Source: Caulobacteraceae bacterium UBA5005 (GTDB lineage Bacteria; Pseudomonadota; Alphaproteobacteria; Caulobacterales; Caulobacteraceae). From it: a DNA stretch of 25,497 nucleotides. Shown here piece after piece: positions 1-7,853 of this stretch; position 1 is the first letter of the stretch, and each line of letters opens with the position of its first letter. The translations under genes were made by a program, and so were the position numbers. The DNA is taken from the NCBI GenBank assembly GCA_002398405.1, contig DGYN01000013.1, positions 1-25,497 of the forward strand, read 5' to 3'. The notes beneath the pieces were generated by a model. It was not told the DNA's origin. It did no database searches and was given only the letters and a program-made list of their open reading frames with translations.

Positions 1-67
1 ACGGATGTCTCCGGTCCAAACAGGGAGGGGGCGGGGGGAGGGCTTACGGCGCCCAAAGCAAGAGGCG

Positions 68-388
68 CTAATGCCCGCCGGACCCCTCATAGACGCCGGG
101 GGCCAGGCGTTCGGATTCCTTGCCCTTGGATCCGGCCGCCAGGACAAACCGCCGGTCGCAGTAGCCGCAGTCGGCGGCGCCGTCTTCGCCCAGCTCGATG
201 TAGACGCGGGGATGGCCGAGCGCGCCTCCGACCCCGTCGCAGGAGACCCGGCGGGAGCGGACCAGCACCTGTTCGGCGGGCCTGGCCGGATTGGCCGTGG
301 CGCCGGTCAGCACCGTGCGGCGGGCGGAGACCTCCTCGTCTTTTATGACTGGCCCCGGCTTTGGCTTTGCAACGCGCTTCATGGCCAT
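68..388 (-). CDS. Zinc-finger domain protein (zf-CHCC family)
   Basis: Small 106-residue protein. The central segment holds Cys50, His59, Cys74 and Cys77 in the order C-x8-H-x14-C-x2-C, with the contexts SCDG, GHPRVYIEL and CGYCDRRFVL. This is the pattern of the zf-CHCC family, which is related to the zinc-binding mitochondrial complex I subunit NDUFS6. The Lys/Arg-rich N-terminus and Gly-rich C-terminus look flexible, and there is no signal peptide or membrane segment, so it is probably cytoplasmic. The ATG at 386-388 is used; a second in-frame ATG lies two codons further in. It is transcribed divergently from the ABC ATPase gene, with about 40 bases between the starts. Family assignment is fairly sure; the exact role of the bacterial stand-alone members is unclear. 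Confidence 0.85.
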   Translation of the reverse strand: MAMKRVAKPKPGPVIKDEEVSARRTVLTGATANPARPAEQVLVRSRRVSCDGVGGALGHPRVYIELGEDGAADCGYCDRRFVLAAGSKGKESERLAPGVYEGSGGH

Positions 389-428
389 TACCTATGCCCG
401 GCGAGCCCGCTAGCCAAGGCGTCTTTTT

Positions 429-1376
429 ATGTCTCTGCCGATCAACGCTATCGAAGCCAAGGGCCTGGTCAAGACCTACGCCAAGACCAAGGCCATGCCG
501 GCCAAGGAGGCGCTGAAGGGCGTCGACCTGGCGGTGCCGCGTGGCTCGATCTTCGGGCTTCTGGGCCCCAATGGCGCGGGCAAGTCGACCTTCATTAACA
601 TCCTGGCGGGGATCGTCCGCAAGACCGGCGGGGAGGTCTCGATCTGGGGCCGCAACATCGATGAGGAGCCGCGCAACGCCCGCGCCGCCATCGGGGTGGT
701 GCCACAGGAAATCGCCGCCGACGTCTTCTTCACCCCGCGCGAGGCCCTGGAGGTCCAGGCCGGGCTTTATGGCGTTCCCAAGGGCGAGCGCCGCACCGAC
801 GAACTGCTGGCGGCGCTGGGCCTCACCGACAAGAAGAACGCCTATGTCCGCCAGCTTTCCGGCGGCATGAAGCGGCGGCTGATGGTCGCCAAGGCCATGG
901 TCCACGCCCCGCCGGTGTTGATCCTTGATGAGCCCACCGCCGGGGTTGACGTCGAACTGCGCCGCCAGCTCTGGGACTATGTGGTGGGCCTCAACAGACA
1001 AGGCGTCACCGTCGTACTGACGACCCACTACCTGGAAGAGGCGCAGGAGCTTTGCGACACGATCGCCATCATCAACCACGGCGAACTGGTGGCCTGCGAG
1101 CCGACGGCCCAGCTTCTGAAACGCATCGATACGCGCACCGTCGTGGTGACGCCCATGACCCCCTTCAAGGACGCGCCTGACCTGCCGGGGTTTCACGTGA
1201 AACTGCGCAAGAACGGCGACCTGGCTGTTTCCTTCAAAGCAGGCGAGGCCAATGTCGAACAGGTGCTGGCGGCGGTGCGCTCGGCCGGCGTCTCCATCGA
1301 CGACATCGCCACCGAGGACGCGGACCTGGAGGACGTCTTCCTGTCCCTGACCTACGGCGCCGCCACGGCCGCGTAA
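429..1376 (+). CDS. ABC-2 type transporter ATP-binding protein (no adjacent permease)
   Basis: A 315-residue nucleotide-binding subunit. Walker A GPNGAGKST is at 46-54, the signature LSGGMKRR at 143-150, Walker B ends in Asp167-Glu168 (ILDEPTAG), and the switch His is His200 (TTHYLEEA). The C-terminal ~90 residues are the usual regulatory tail of the CcmA/YadG-like exporter class. It would power export through a membrane partner, but none is encoded here: downstream lies a hydrolase and upstream a divergent zinc-finger gene. Its signature and D-loop (TAGVDVELR) are nearly identical to those of the second ATPase at 10798-11718, whose permease follows directly. It may share that permease or pair with one elsewhere. 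The substrate cannot be read from the sequence. Confidence 0.93.
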   Translation: MSLPINAIEAKGLVKTYAKTKAMPAKEALKGVDLAVPRGSIFGLLGPNGAGKSTFINILAGIVRKTGGEVSIWGRNIDEEPRNARAAIGVVPQEIAADVFFTPREALEVQAGLYGVPKGERRTDELLAALGLTDKKNAYVRQLSGGMKRRLMVAKAMVHAPPVLILDEPTAGVDVELRRQLWDYVVGLNRQGVTVVLTTHYLEEAQELCDTIAIINHGELVACEPTAQLLKRIDTRTVVVTPMTPFKDAPDLPGFHVKLRKNGDLAVSFKAGEANVEQVLAAVRSAGVSIDDIATEDADLEDVFLSLTYGAATAA

Positions 1377-1449
1377 GGCTTGCGCCCGGGCCTAACCGGC
1401 ATATTGTTTGTCCCACATACGAATTGCCCGAAAAGGGCAGGGGGGAAAC

Positions 1450-3411
1450 ATGCGCCGTTTCATCGTCAGCTTCCTGGCCTTCCTGGGTCTCGCCGCCTTT
1501 GCGACCTCGGCGTCCGCCGCGGTGACCCGCATGGAGGTGAAACGCACGGTCCCGGCCTTCGGCGGCCAGGACTTTGGCGCGGCCGGCGCCTATGAACTCC
1601 TGGAGGTGACGGTCTTCTTCGAGGTTGATCCCAAGCTGCCGGTCAACGCCCTGATCGCCAACATCCAGCGGGCCCCGAAGAACGCCCGCGGCATGGTCGA
1701 ATTCGACAGCGACATTCTTATCCTGCGCCCCGCCGACCCGAAGAAGGGCAACGGCCACCTGTTCTACGAGCCGGTGAACCGCGGCAACATGCTGGCGCTG
1801 GGGGCCTTCAATGGCGGCGGCGGCGGTCCCCTGACCGAAGCCCGCGCGGCGGGCGACGGGTTCCTGATGAACAAGGGCTACACCATCGTCTTCGCCGGCT
1901 GGCAGCCGACCTATCCGATCGCCGACGCGCCCACCATGTCCATCGGCGGCGGCAGCCGCCTGCCGGCCGGCGGCGGGCGCCTGCAGGCGCGGCTTCCCGT
2001 CGCCAAGGCCGCCGACGGATCGGCCATCACCGCCCGCATCCCCGCCGGTGTCGGCGCCGGACCGAATGGCCCGGCCGGGCCCGCCGGCCGGCCGATCACC
2101 GTCTATCTGACCTATCCCGCCGCCGACACCAGCGACCGCAGCGCCTACATCCGCAACTCGGCCACCGGAGAGCGCATCCCTGGCGCCACCTGGCGCTATG
2201 TCGATGAGTGGCGGGCCGAGGTCACCCTGAGCGGTCCGCCGCGCGGCCCCATGGAGCTGGTTTACGAGGCCAAGGACCCGGTGGTCTACGGCCTGGCGCT
2301 GGTCGCCATGCGCGATACGGTGTCCTTCCTGCGTCACGGGACGGCGGGCAATCCGGTGGCCGGCCGGATCACCAAGACCTTTGGCTACGGCGCCTCCCAG
2401 ACTGGGCGGACGATCAAGAATCTGATCTATCACTTCAACGACGATGAGCGGGGCCGCATCGTCTTCGACGGCGTCCACATCCACATCTCGGGCGCCAGCC
2501 TCAACAGCCAGAACACCGTCTTCGGCCAGCCGGGCCAGAAGGGCGGCGAGGCCTTCCCCTATACCTACGAGACCCTGTTCGACCCTTTAAGCCGCCGCAC
2601 CGACGGCTGGCTGATGCGCTGCGCTGGCACGCGGACCTGCCCCAAGGTCGTCCACACCGATTCCGACGCGGAACTCTCCCTGGCCGGCAGCCTGGTCTAC
2701 ACCGACATCCAGGGCCGCGATGTGAAGACGCCGGACAATGTCCGCATCTATCTGTTGTCCTCCACCCAGCATTCTCCAGCGGAGGAACCGAGCCGCGGCG
2801 CCTGTCTCAATCTCTCCAACCCCATGCCCTACCGGCCGTCGGTGCGCGCCCTGTTCACCGCCCTCGACGAGTGGGTGACCACCGGCAAGGCGCCGCCCCC
2901 CAGCCGCCGCCCGACCCGCGGCGACCAGAGCCTGGTCTCCCTGGAGGAGGCAAAGCGCATCTTCCCCAAGATCCCCGGCCTGACCTTCAGCGAGGACTTC
3001 CCGCCGATGTACGTCACCGACCCGGCCTCCGGCGAAGCCATCACTGGCCTTGCCTATCCCGTGTTCCGGCCCAGGACCGACGCCGATGGCAACACCGTAG
3101 CGGGTGTCCGCCACCCTTACGTCGCCGCGCCGCTCGGCAGCTACACCGGCTGGAACCCGCGTCCCGGCGGCGTTGGGTCCTGCCCGGCCACCGGCTCCTA
3201 CGCGCCCTTCGCCAAGACCAAGGCCGAGCGTGAAGCTTCCGGCGATCCCCGGCTCTCCATCGAGGAACGCTATGCCGACGAGGCGGCCTATGTGGCGGCG
3301 GTCAAGAGGTCGGCCGACGAGCTCGCCCGTCAGAGGTACATCCTGGCGCAGGACGCGGCGGCCATCGTCGCCGAGGCCGGCTCCCGGTATCGCGCCGCCC
3401 TGGGGCAGTGA
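1450..3411 (+). CDS. Exported alpha/beta hydrolase domain protein
   Basis: A 653-residue protein of the alpha/beta hydrolase domain group (Abhydrolase_10-like), probably periplasmic or outer-membrane associated. The ATG at 1450 is preferred over the upstream in-frame start at 1408 because a run of G (AGGGGGG) sits just before it and the protein then begins with a clean signal peptide (MRRFIVSFLAFLGLAAF, cleavage near ASA-A at residue 23). The likely nucleophile elbow is GASQTGR with Ser316. Members often occur beside TonB receptors and CMD-family proteins in alphaproteobacterial catabolic regions, as here, but their substrates are mostly unknown. The gap to the preceding ATPase gene is 73 bases, so co-transcription is possible. 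Family call good; the reaction (ester or amide hydrolysis) is inferred. Confidence 0.85.
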   Translation: MRRFIVSFLAFLGLAAFATSASAAVTRMEVKRTVPAFGGQDFGAAGAYELLEVTVFFEVDPKLPVNALIANIQRAPKNARGMVEFDSDILILRPADPKKGNGHLFYEPVNRGNMLALGAFNGGGGGPLTEARAAGDGFLMNKGYTIVFAGWQPTYPIADAPTMSIGGGSRLPAGGGRLQARLPVAKAADGSAITARIPAGVGAGPNGPAGPAGRPITVYLTYPAADTSDRSAYIRNSATGERIPGATWRYVDEWRAEVTLSGPPRGPMELVYEAKDPVVYGLALVAMRDTVSFLRHGTAGNPVAGRITKTFGYGASQTGRTIKNLIYHFNDDERGRIVFDGVHIHISGASLNSQNTVFGQPGQKGGEAFPYTYETLFDPLSRRTDGWLMRCAGTRTCPKVVHTDSDAELSLAGSLVYTDIQGRDVKTPDNVRIYLLSSTQHSPAEEPSRGACLNLSNPMPYRPSVRALFTALDEWVTTGKAPPPSRRPTRGDQSLVSLEEAKRIFPKIPGLTFSEDFPPMYVTDPASGEAITGLAYPVFRPRTDADGNTVAGVRHPYVAAPLGSYTGWNPRPGGVGSCPATGSYAPFAKTKAEREASGDPRLSIEERYADEAAYVAAVKRSADELARQRYILAQDAAAIVAEAGSRYRAALGQ

Positions 3412-3416
3412 GGGCC

Positions 3417-3445
3417 TTTCGCGCGCGGCGCCTTTCCGCTAGAGA
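3417..3445 (+). promoter_or_regulatory. Candidate promoter of tRNA-Arg
   Basis: TTTCGCG at 3417-3423, a 14-base spacer, and GCTAGAGA at 3438-3445 resemble the Caulobacter housekeeping form TTGACGS-N10-14-GCTANAWC, with a strong match only in the GCTA core. It ends 19 bases before the tRNA, the right distance for a start just upstream of the mature 5' end. Read by eye. Confidence 0.35.
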
Positions 3446-3464
3446 CCGCTTCCTTGGCTAAAAG

Positions 3465-3541
3465 GCACCCGTAGCTCAGCTGGATAGAGCGTTGCCCTCC
3501 GAAGGCAAAGGTCACACGTTCGAATCGTGTCGGGTGCGCCA
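3465..3541 (+). tRNA. tRNA-Arg (anticodon CCG)
   Basis: The 77-base cloverleaf folds completely. The acceptor stem is GCACCCG/CGGGTGC, the D-arm GCTC/GAGC, and the anticodon stem TTGCC/GGCAA with loop CTCCGAA, giving anticodon CCG for the Arg codon CGG. The T-arm is ACACG/CGTGT around TTCGAAT, with discriminator G and an encoded CCA end. No intron. It stands alone between the hydrolase and TetR genes. Confidence 0.97.
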
Positions 3542-3630
3542 ATTTCCTGAATGTTCGTTCGGAACGGGCGGCCGTGATCGCCCCCCGGCCGGGCTCCCTT
3601 AGTGACTGTGTCTCCATTTTCTTCTACTAA

Positions 3631-4329
3631 GTGGATGCAGGCCTGAACGGACAAGGCAGGGAGATCATCATCGCGACGCCGCTCAAACCCAGGAAGAAGA
3701 GCGCCGCTCCCCGGGGGCGCGCCGAACGGCTCGACCCCGGCCTTCGCAAGAAGCTGATCCTTGATAAGGCCGCCGCCCTGGTCATCGCGAAGGGCATTTC
3801 CAACTGCTCGCTGGACGCCGTGGCCGAGGCCGCAGGCGTCAGCAAGGCCCTGGTCTACAAATACTTCCCCAATCGCGACGCCTTGCTCGGCGCCCTGCTG
3901 CAGCGCGAGTTCGAATATATGCAGGGTCTCGACGGCGACCCGACCCAGGCGCCCCGTCCACAGTCCGGCCAGAGCATCGATGAGGTGCTGCGTATCGGGG
4001 TCTACAGCTATCTGCAGTATCTGGCGGAGCGGGGCGGTCTGTTTCGAATGCTGATCAACGACGCCGGGGTCGCGGGGCAAATGCAAAAGGCCCTCATCGA
4101 AGGGCGGGGCGCCAACATGCGTTTCTGGACCGACAGAACCATGGCCGCCTACGGGCTTCCCTATGACCTGGCCCGTATCGGGGTGATCATGACGTCCTAT
4201 GCCCTCGACGGCGCCCAGGGATCGGTGCGCTCGGGGAAGATCGAGGCCGATCGCCTCGCCGACTTTTGGACAACCTTCGTCCGGGCGGGATGGGTCGCCG
4301 TGGGAAAGAAATTCGGCAGCGTTTCCTAA
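3631..4329 (+). CDS. TetR family transcriptional regulator
   Basis: About 232 residues. The N-terminal helix-turn-helix at roughly 40-85 reads LDAVAEAAGVSKALVYKYFP, typical of TetR repressors; the remainder is an alpha-helical ligand-binding domain with no recognisable ligand signature. No ATG exists before the HTH. The GTG at 3631 has no Shine-Dalgarno sequence and lies directly after TAA, so the true start is uncertain (leaderless GTG, or a rare codon after AAGGCAGGGAG at about 3653). The next gene in the same direction is a TonB-dependent receptor whose leader holds a tandem repeat, a plausible operator region. The repeat starts 52 bases after the TetR stop, so autoregulation from it is unlikely, but control of the receptor is plausible. 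The inducer is unknown. Confidence 0.88.
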   Translation: MDAGLNGQGREIIIATPLKPRKKSAAPRGRAERLDPGLRKKLILDKAAALVIAKGISNCSLDAVAEAAGVSKALVYKYFPNRDALLGALLQREFEYMQGLDGDPTQAPRPQSGQSIDEVLRIGVYSYLQYLAERGGLFRMLINDAGVAGQMQKALIEGRGANMRFWTDRTMAAYGLPYDLARIGVIMTSYALDGAQGSVRSGKIEADRLADFWTTFVRAGWVAVGKKFGSVS

Positions 4330-4380
4330 AGCCTTAGCGCCACTTTCAGCCGCGGCTCCAGCGTCCCCCGCCGGCCGAAA

Positions 4381-4463
4381 GGCTAGTGCAATAAGTTACA
4401 TTAATCGTTGACAAGGCCGCCTGGGGCGGCAACCCTGGCTAGTACAACAAGTTACATTAAACG
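4381..4463 (+). repeat. Tandem 27-bp imperfect repeat, candidate TetR operator
   Basis: Two copies of GGCTAGTxCAAxAAGTTACATTAxxCG lie at 4381-4407 and 4437-4463, differing at three positions and spaced 56 bp apart start to start. A consensus-like -35 hexamer TTGACA sits at 4408-4413, immediately after the first copy, but I see no convincing -10 at 16-18 bp. The position between a TetR gene and a TonB receptor gene suggests paired operator sites. The A/T-rich core stands out from the GC-rich surroundings. The repeat is seen directly; its function is inferred. Confidence 0.6.
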
Positions 4464-4626
4464 AGGAGCGACATTTCAATCGCTCCCGGGGAGGGACCTC
4501 ATATGCGGCGTTTCGCGAGCTTCGCGTCGACCCTTCCGCGCGCGCCCATCACAGCGCGTGTTGGAGGGAAGCCGGCCGCGTCGCCGCCGCCAGAGGTCAA
4601 AACATAACAGAGAGGGGAACAGCCCA

Positions 4627-7215
4627 ATGACCGCGAAACAGTCGCTTCTTTTGTCCTGCGCCGCCGCAGGCTTGTCGCTTTGCGCAAGTCCCGCGTTCGC
4701 GCAGCCGCCGTCCGACGAGGCCACCGTCGAGGAAGTCATCATCACGGCGGAAAAACGTGAGGCCAACCTGCAGGACACGCCGGTGGCGGTGTCGGCCTAC
4801 ACCTCCAGGACCCGCGAACTCCTGGGCATCACCACCATCCAGGACCTGACCAACTTCACCCCCGGTCTCAGCTATTCCACCAGCCTTGACCGGGCGAGCC
4901 TGCGCGGCATCGGCCGCAACACCAACAACCTGGCCAGCGATCCAGGCGTGGCCACCTATGTGGACGGCTTCTACAACTCCAGCACCCGGGCGGCGGCCGG
5001 CTCGCCCCTGTTCGTGCAGCGAATCGAGGTCTTGCGCGGGCCCCAAGGCACCCTCTACGGGCGTAATTCGATCGGCGGCACCATCAACGTCATTTCGCCT
5101 CGCCCGACCAACGAATGGTACGGAGAGGTGCGCGGCGCCTACGCGAGCTATGACCGGCACGTGATTGAAGGCGTGGTCTCCGGTCCGATCAGCGAGAACC
5201 TCCGCTTTCGGGTGGGAGCCTCCAGCACTCAACAGGACGAGGGCTATTTCACCAACGTCACTGGCGGTCCGTCGGAGGGGGACGTCACCGACGCCCACTA
5301 CCTGGAGGCGCAGCTCGAGGGCGAGATCGGCGAGAACTTCGAGTTCTGGATCAAGGGGAGCCTCGACGCCTTCGAGGAGAGCCGCAGGGCCACCGCCCAG
5401 AGCGGCGATTATGATTTCGCCCGCCTGCCGTCGACCTATCTGACCCAGGGCGCGGCCTACGGCCTAGTGCTCAACGGCGCTAATCCGGTGCAGGCGGGCG
5501 GCTATACGGGCCGGCACAATCCCGCCATGACCAACCTTCGGCAGTTCGCGGCCGACACCACCAACAAGGCCACCAAGGACGATTCGCCCACCGTCGTCGG
5601 CGAGGCCGTCTGGCACATGCCGAACATGGATCTGAAGTATGTCGGCGGCTATTCGAAGTACGACTTCGTCCTGATCTCGGACTATGACGGCACGGCGGTG
5701 CAGTCCTACACCATTCCGCTGACCCCCAGCGCCAATCCGGCGGCCTGTATCAACACCCCCGGCTGCGGTCCGCTCAACTACATCTCGACCTCGTTCTCGG
5801 TCTACGAGGAGCACAAGACCTACTCGAGCAATGAACTGAACCTCAGCTCCACGCACGATGGGCCAATCCAATGGCTGGCGGGCGTCTACGCCTACGAGGA
5901 AGACTACACCCAGCCGGTGAATTTCCCGTCCGGGAACCCGCAATTCGCCACCCCGGCCGTCACCTCGCACCAGGTTGGCGCTCCCACCCTCGGCGCTCCC
6001 CCGAACCCGTCGCGGTCGCTCTACTATATCGACACCCACCTCAGGACGAAGTCGCAGGCGGTTTACGGTCAGATCGACTGGCAGCTCAACGACCAGTTCA
6101 AGATTGCCGCGGGCCTGCGCTACACAAAGGACGAGAAGGCCGGGACCGAGTTCACCCGTCAGCTCTGCTTTGGCCTGACCGTGTTCTTCGGCTGCGACAA
6201 CCTCGCCAACACCGGCACCCGTTCGGTCGTCGCCGATGTCACCGAGAGCCTGCTCGGCACCCTGGTGGCCGTGCCCAACGCTACGGCGCCCGTGCGCGAC
6301 TCCGCCACGGGAATCTGGTCGCGCGACCTGGCCGCCGAATGGTCGGCGACGACTGGCACCGCCGGCCTCGAATGGACCCCCAATGACAATACCCTGGTCT
6401 ATGGCAAATACAGCCGTGGCTATAAGGCGGGCGGCTTTGCCTCCGGAACCATCGTCAGGGATCCGGTCACCGACGAGGAATACGTCGACGCCTATGAGAT
6501 CGGCCTCAAGGCCAATCTGATCCCAAGCCTGCAGACCAACGTCTCTCTGTTCTATTACGACTATCAGGACATGCAGATCCCGGTGAGCGTGGTGCCCTCC
6601 AACGGCCCGCCCATCGTCCAGTACTTCAACATGAACAAGGTGGTTTCGCAGGGCGTCGAACTGGAAGCGATCTGGCGGCCCCTGCCCCGGCTTACCTTCC
6701 TGCTCAATTACGCCTGGCTCGATCCGATCATCGAGGACACGGGCAAGGACACGGCCGGCCAGCCCAACAAGTTCACCAATAGCGTCAGCCAGCTGCCCGA
6801 GAACGTCGTCGGAAATCGCGTGCCGCAGTCGCCCGAGCATAAGGTGGCGCTGAACGGCAACTATCGCTTCGAGTTCGAAAAGGGGTCGCTAACCACCTCG
6901 GTCAGCTACATCTGGAAGGACGAGACCTATTTCGCGATCTTCAAGCAGCCCTACAACCTGGCGCCCGCCTACGATCAGGTCGATCTGCGGGCCACCTGGA
7001 CCGACGCCATGGGCCGTTATTCGGTCGTCGGCTACGTCCGTAACGCCTTTGACGAGGTCGGCTACGACAGCCGCTCAGGCGGCCGTCAAAACCAGCTCCC
7101 GGCGCCCAGCCTGACCAACCCCACCACACCCGCCTCGATCCCGCCGGGGATCGCCATCTCCAACAGCCTCACCCCGCCCAGGACGATGGGCGTGGAATTC
7201 CAGTACCGTTTCTAA
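4627..7215 (+). CDS. TonB-dependent receptor (outer membrane)
   Basis: An 862-residue outer-membrane active transporter. The ATG at 4627 follows GAGAGGGGAAC and gives a signal peptide (MTAKQSLLLSCAAAGLSLC, cleavage after AFA at 25), then a TonB box (EEVIITA, 35-41). The plug domain follows (DTPVAVSAYT, GIGRNTNNLA, RIEVLRGPQGTLYGRNSIGG), and then a long beta-barrel ending in the terminal Phe typical of barrel proteins (VEFQYRF). An open frame continues upstream to 4408 but has no signal peptide or RBS and overlaps the repeat region. The plug wording is that of the large FecA/CirA-like family abundant in sphingomonads and caulobacters, many of which take up aromatic, sugar or siderophore-like compounds; the ligand is not deducible. 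It is probably controlled by the upstream TetR, and transcription ends at the terminator 39 bases downstream. Confidence 0.95.
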   Translation: MTAKQSLLLSCAAAGLSLCASPAFAQPPSDEATVEEVIITAEKREANLQDTPVAVSAYTSRTRELLGITTIQDLTNFTPGLSYSTSLDRASLRGIGRNTNNLASDPGVATYVDGFYNSSTRAAAGSPLFVQRIEVLRGPQGTLYGRNSIGGTINVISPRPTNEWYGEVRGAYASYDRHVIEGVVSGPISENLRFRVGASSTQQDEGYFTNVTGGPSEGDVTDAHYLEAQLEGEIGENFEFWIKGSLDAFEESRRATAQSGDYDFARLPSTYLTQGAAYGLVLNGANPVQAGGYTGRHNPAMTNLRQFAADTTNKATKDDSPTVVGEAVWHMPNMDLKYVGGYSKYDFVLISDYDGTAVQSYTIPLTPSANPAACINTPGCGPLNYISTSFSVYEEHKTYSSNELNLSSTHDGPIQWLAGVYAYEEDYTQPVNFPSGNPQFATPAVTSHQVGAPTLGAPPNPSRSLYYIDTHLRTKSQAVYGQIDWQLNDQFKIAAGLRYTKDEKAGTEFTRQLCFGLTVFFGCDNLANTGTRSVVADVTESLLGTLVAVPNATAPVRDSATGIWSRDLAAEWSATTGTAGLEWTPNDNTLVYGKYSRGYKAGGFASGTIVRDPVTDEEYVDAYEIGLKANLIPSLQTNVSLFYYDYQDMQIPVSVVPSNGPPIVQYFNMNKVVSQGVELEAIWRPLPRLTFLLNYAWLDPIIEDTGKDTAGQPNKFTNSVSQLPENVVGNRVPQSPEHKVALNGNYRFEFEKGSLTTSVSYIWKDETYFAIFKQPYNLAPAYDQVDLRATWTDAMGRYSVVGYVRNAFDEVGYDSRSGGRQNQLPAPSLTNPTTPASIPPGIAISNSLTPPRTMGVEFQYRF

Positions 7216-7242
7216 GACCCAAGGCCCGTAAGACCCAAGGCC
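7213..7242 (+). repeat. Short direct repeat at the receptor stop codon
   Basis: TAAGACCCAAGGCC occurs twice in tandem, at 7213-7226 and 7229-7242, with the first copy containing the stop codon of the receptor gene. It looks like a small local duplication; no function is evident. Confidence 0.7.
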
Positions 7243-7253
7243 AGTGCAACTTG

Positions 7254-7289
7254 CGGCGCGCGATGTCGGTCGCGCGCCGTCTTTCTTTG
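7254..7289 (+). terminator. Intrinsic terminator after the TonB receptor
   Basis: Perfect 9-bp stem CGGCGCGCG (7254-7262) and CGCGCGCCG (7271-7279) with loop ATGTCGGT, followed by the T-rich tract TCTTTCTTTG. This is a textbook rho-independent terminator and separates the receptor from the next gene. Confidence 0.88.
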
Positions 7290-7328
7290 CGGCGTTGAGT
7301 CTCCGCCCGCGGAGTGCGACAAGGCTGC

Positions 7329-7763
7329 ATGAGCCCTTCTCGATACGGTTTGGCGGCTTTCCTCAGCCTTTGCCTCGGGTCCTCAGCATCGGCACAGACA
7401 CCGGACCTCGCCAAATCCGGCTGGACCTTCATCGCCATGAGCGACGGGACCGACGTCTATATGCGCCATGACGAGGCGATGCCCGGCGCGGTCCGCAAGG
7501 TCTGGACCGCCTATGAACTCGGTGAGGCGCGGGACCGCGGCGGGTTTTCCTTCCGTTCGGTCAAGAGCCTGGGAGAGTACGATTGCGACAAACGCCGCAC
7601 CCGCGTCCTGGGCGAAACCTTCCACGCCGCGCCGGGCCTGGCCGGCAAGGATTGGGCGCCTGAGGCCTTCGTGATCACCGACTGGGCCGAGCCCGCACCG
7701 GGCTCGGTGGGCGACCTGCGGATGGAATTCGCCTGTCCGCCTCAGGCCCGGGCCGCCTCCTAA
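7329..7763 (+). CDS. Secreted surface-adhesin-E-like protein
   Basis: A 144-residue small exported protein. The ATG at 7329 is chosen over the GTG at 7314 because it begins a short signal peptide (MSPSRYGLAAFLSLCLG, cleavage near SAQ at 23). The mature part has the pattern of the surface-adhesin E family: W-x-F near residue 32, a SDGTDVYMR strand, VWTAYEL, then YDCDKRRTRVL. Cys86 and Cys136 could form a disulfide. Family members are periplasmic or surface proteins of about this size; binding functions are shown only for a few pathogens, so function here is open. It stands after a terminator and 90 bases before the CMD lipoprotein gene, so the two may share a transcript. Confidence 0.7.
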   Translation: MSPSRYGLAAFLSLCLGSSASAQTPDLAKSGWTFIAMSDGTDVYMRHDEAMPGAVRKVWTAYELGEARDRGGFSFRSVKSLGEYDCDKRRTRVLGETFHAAPGLAGKDWAPEAFVITDWAEPAPGSVGDLRMEFACPPQARAAS

Positions 7764-7853
7764 CGCCATCCCAACCCTTAGAGTTTTCGTTCACCCCCTT
7801 CGCGCGGGCGATGGGCCGTGCATGATTGGAAAAAACAGCCGGGGGACGCGGGG

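Noticed and set aside
1..67. Possible coding sequence at the left edge
   Set aside because: Too short and without recognisable motif; nothing here can be supported.
3439..4086. Minus-strand open frame encoding APDTIRTCDLCLRRATLYPAELRV-like peptide over the tRNA
   Set aside because: This peptide is the well-known false translation of an antisense tRNA-Arg; the real features are the tRNA and the TetR gene on the plus strand.
4408..4626. Upstream extension of the TonB receptor to 4408
   Set aside because: It would place Arg-rich sequence before the signal peptide and overlap the candidate promoter; the ATG at 4627 has a good ribosome site.
5464..6840. 458-codon open frame opposite the first TonB receptor
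   Set aside because: The plus strand encodes an unmistakable receptor. GC-rich codon bias opens the antisense frame, and its translation has no domain I recognise.
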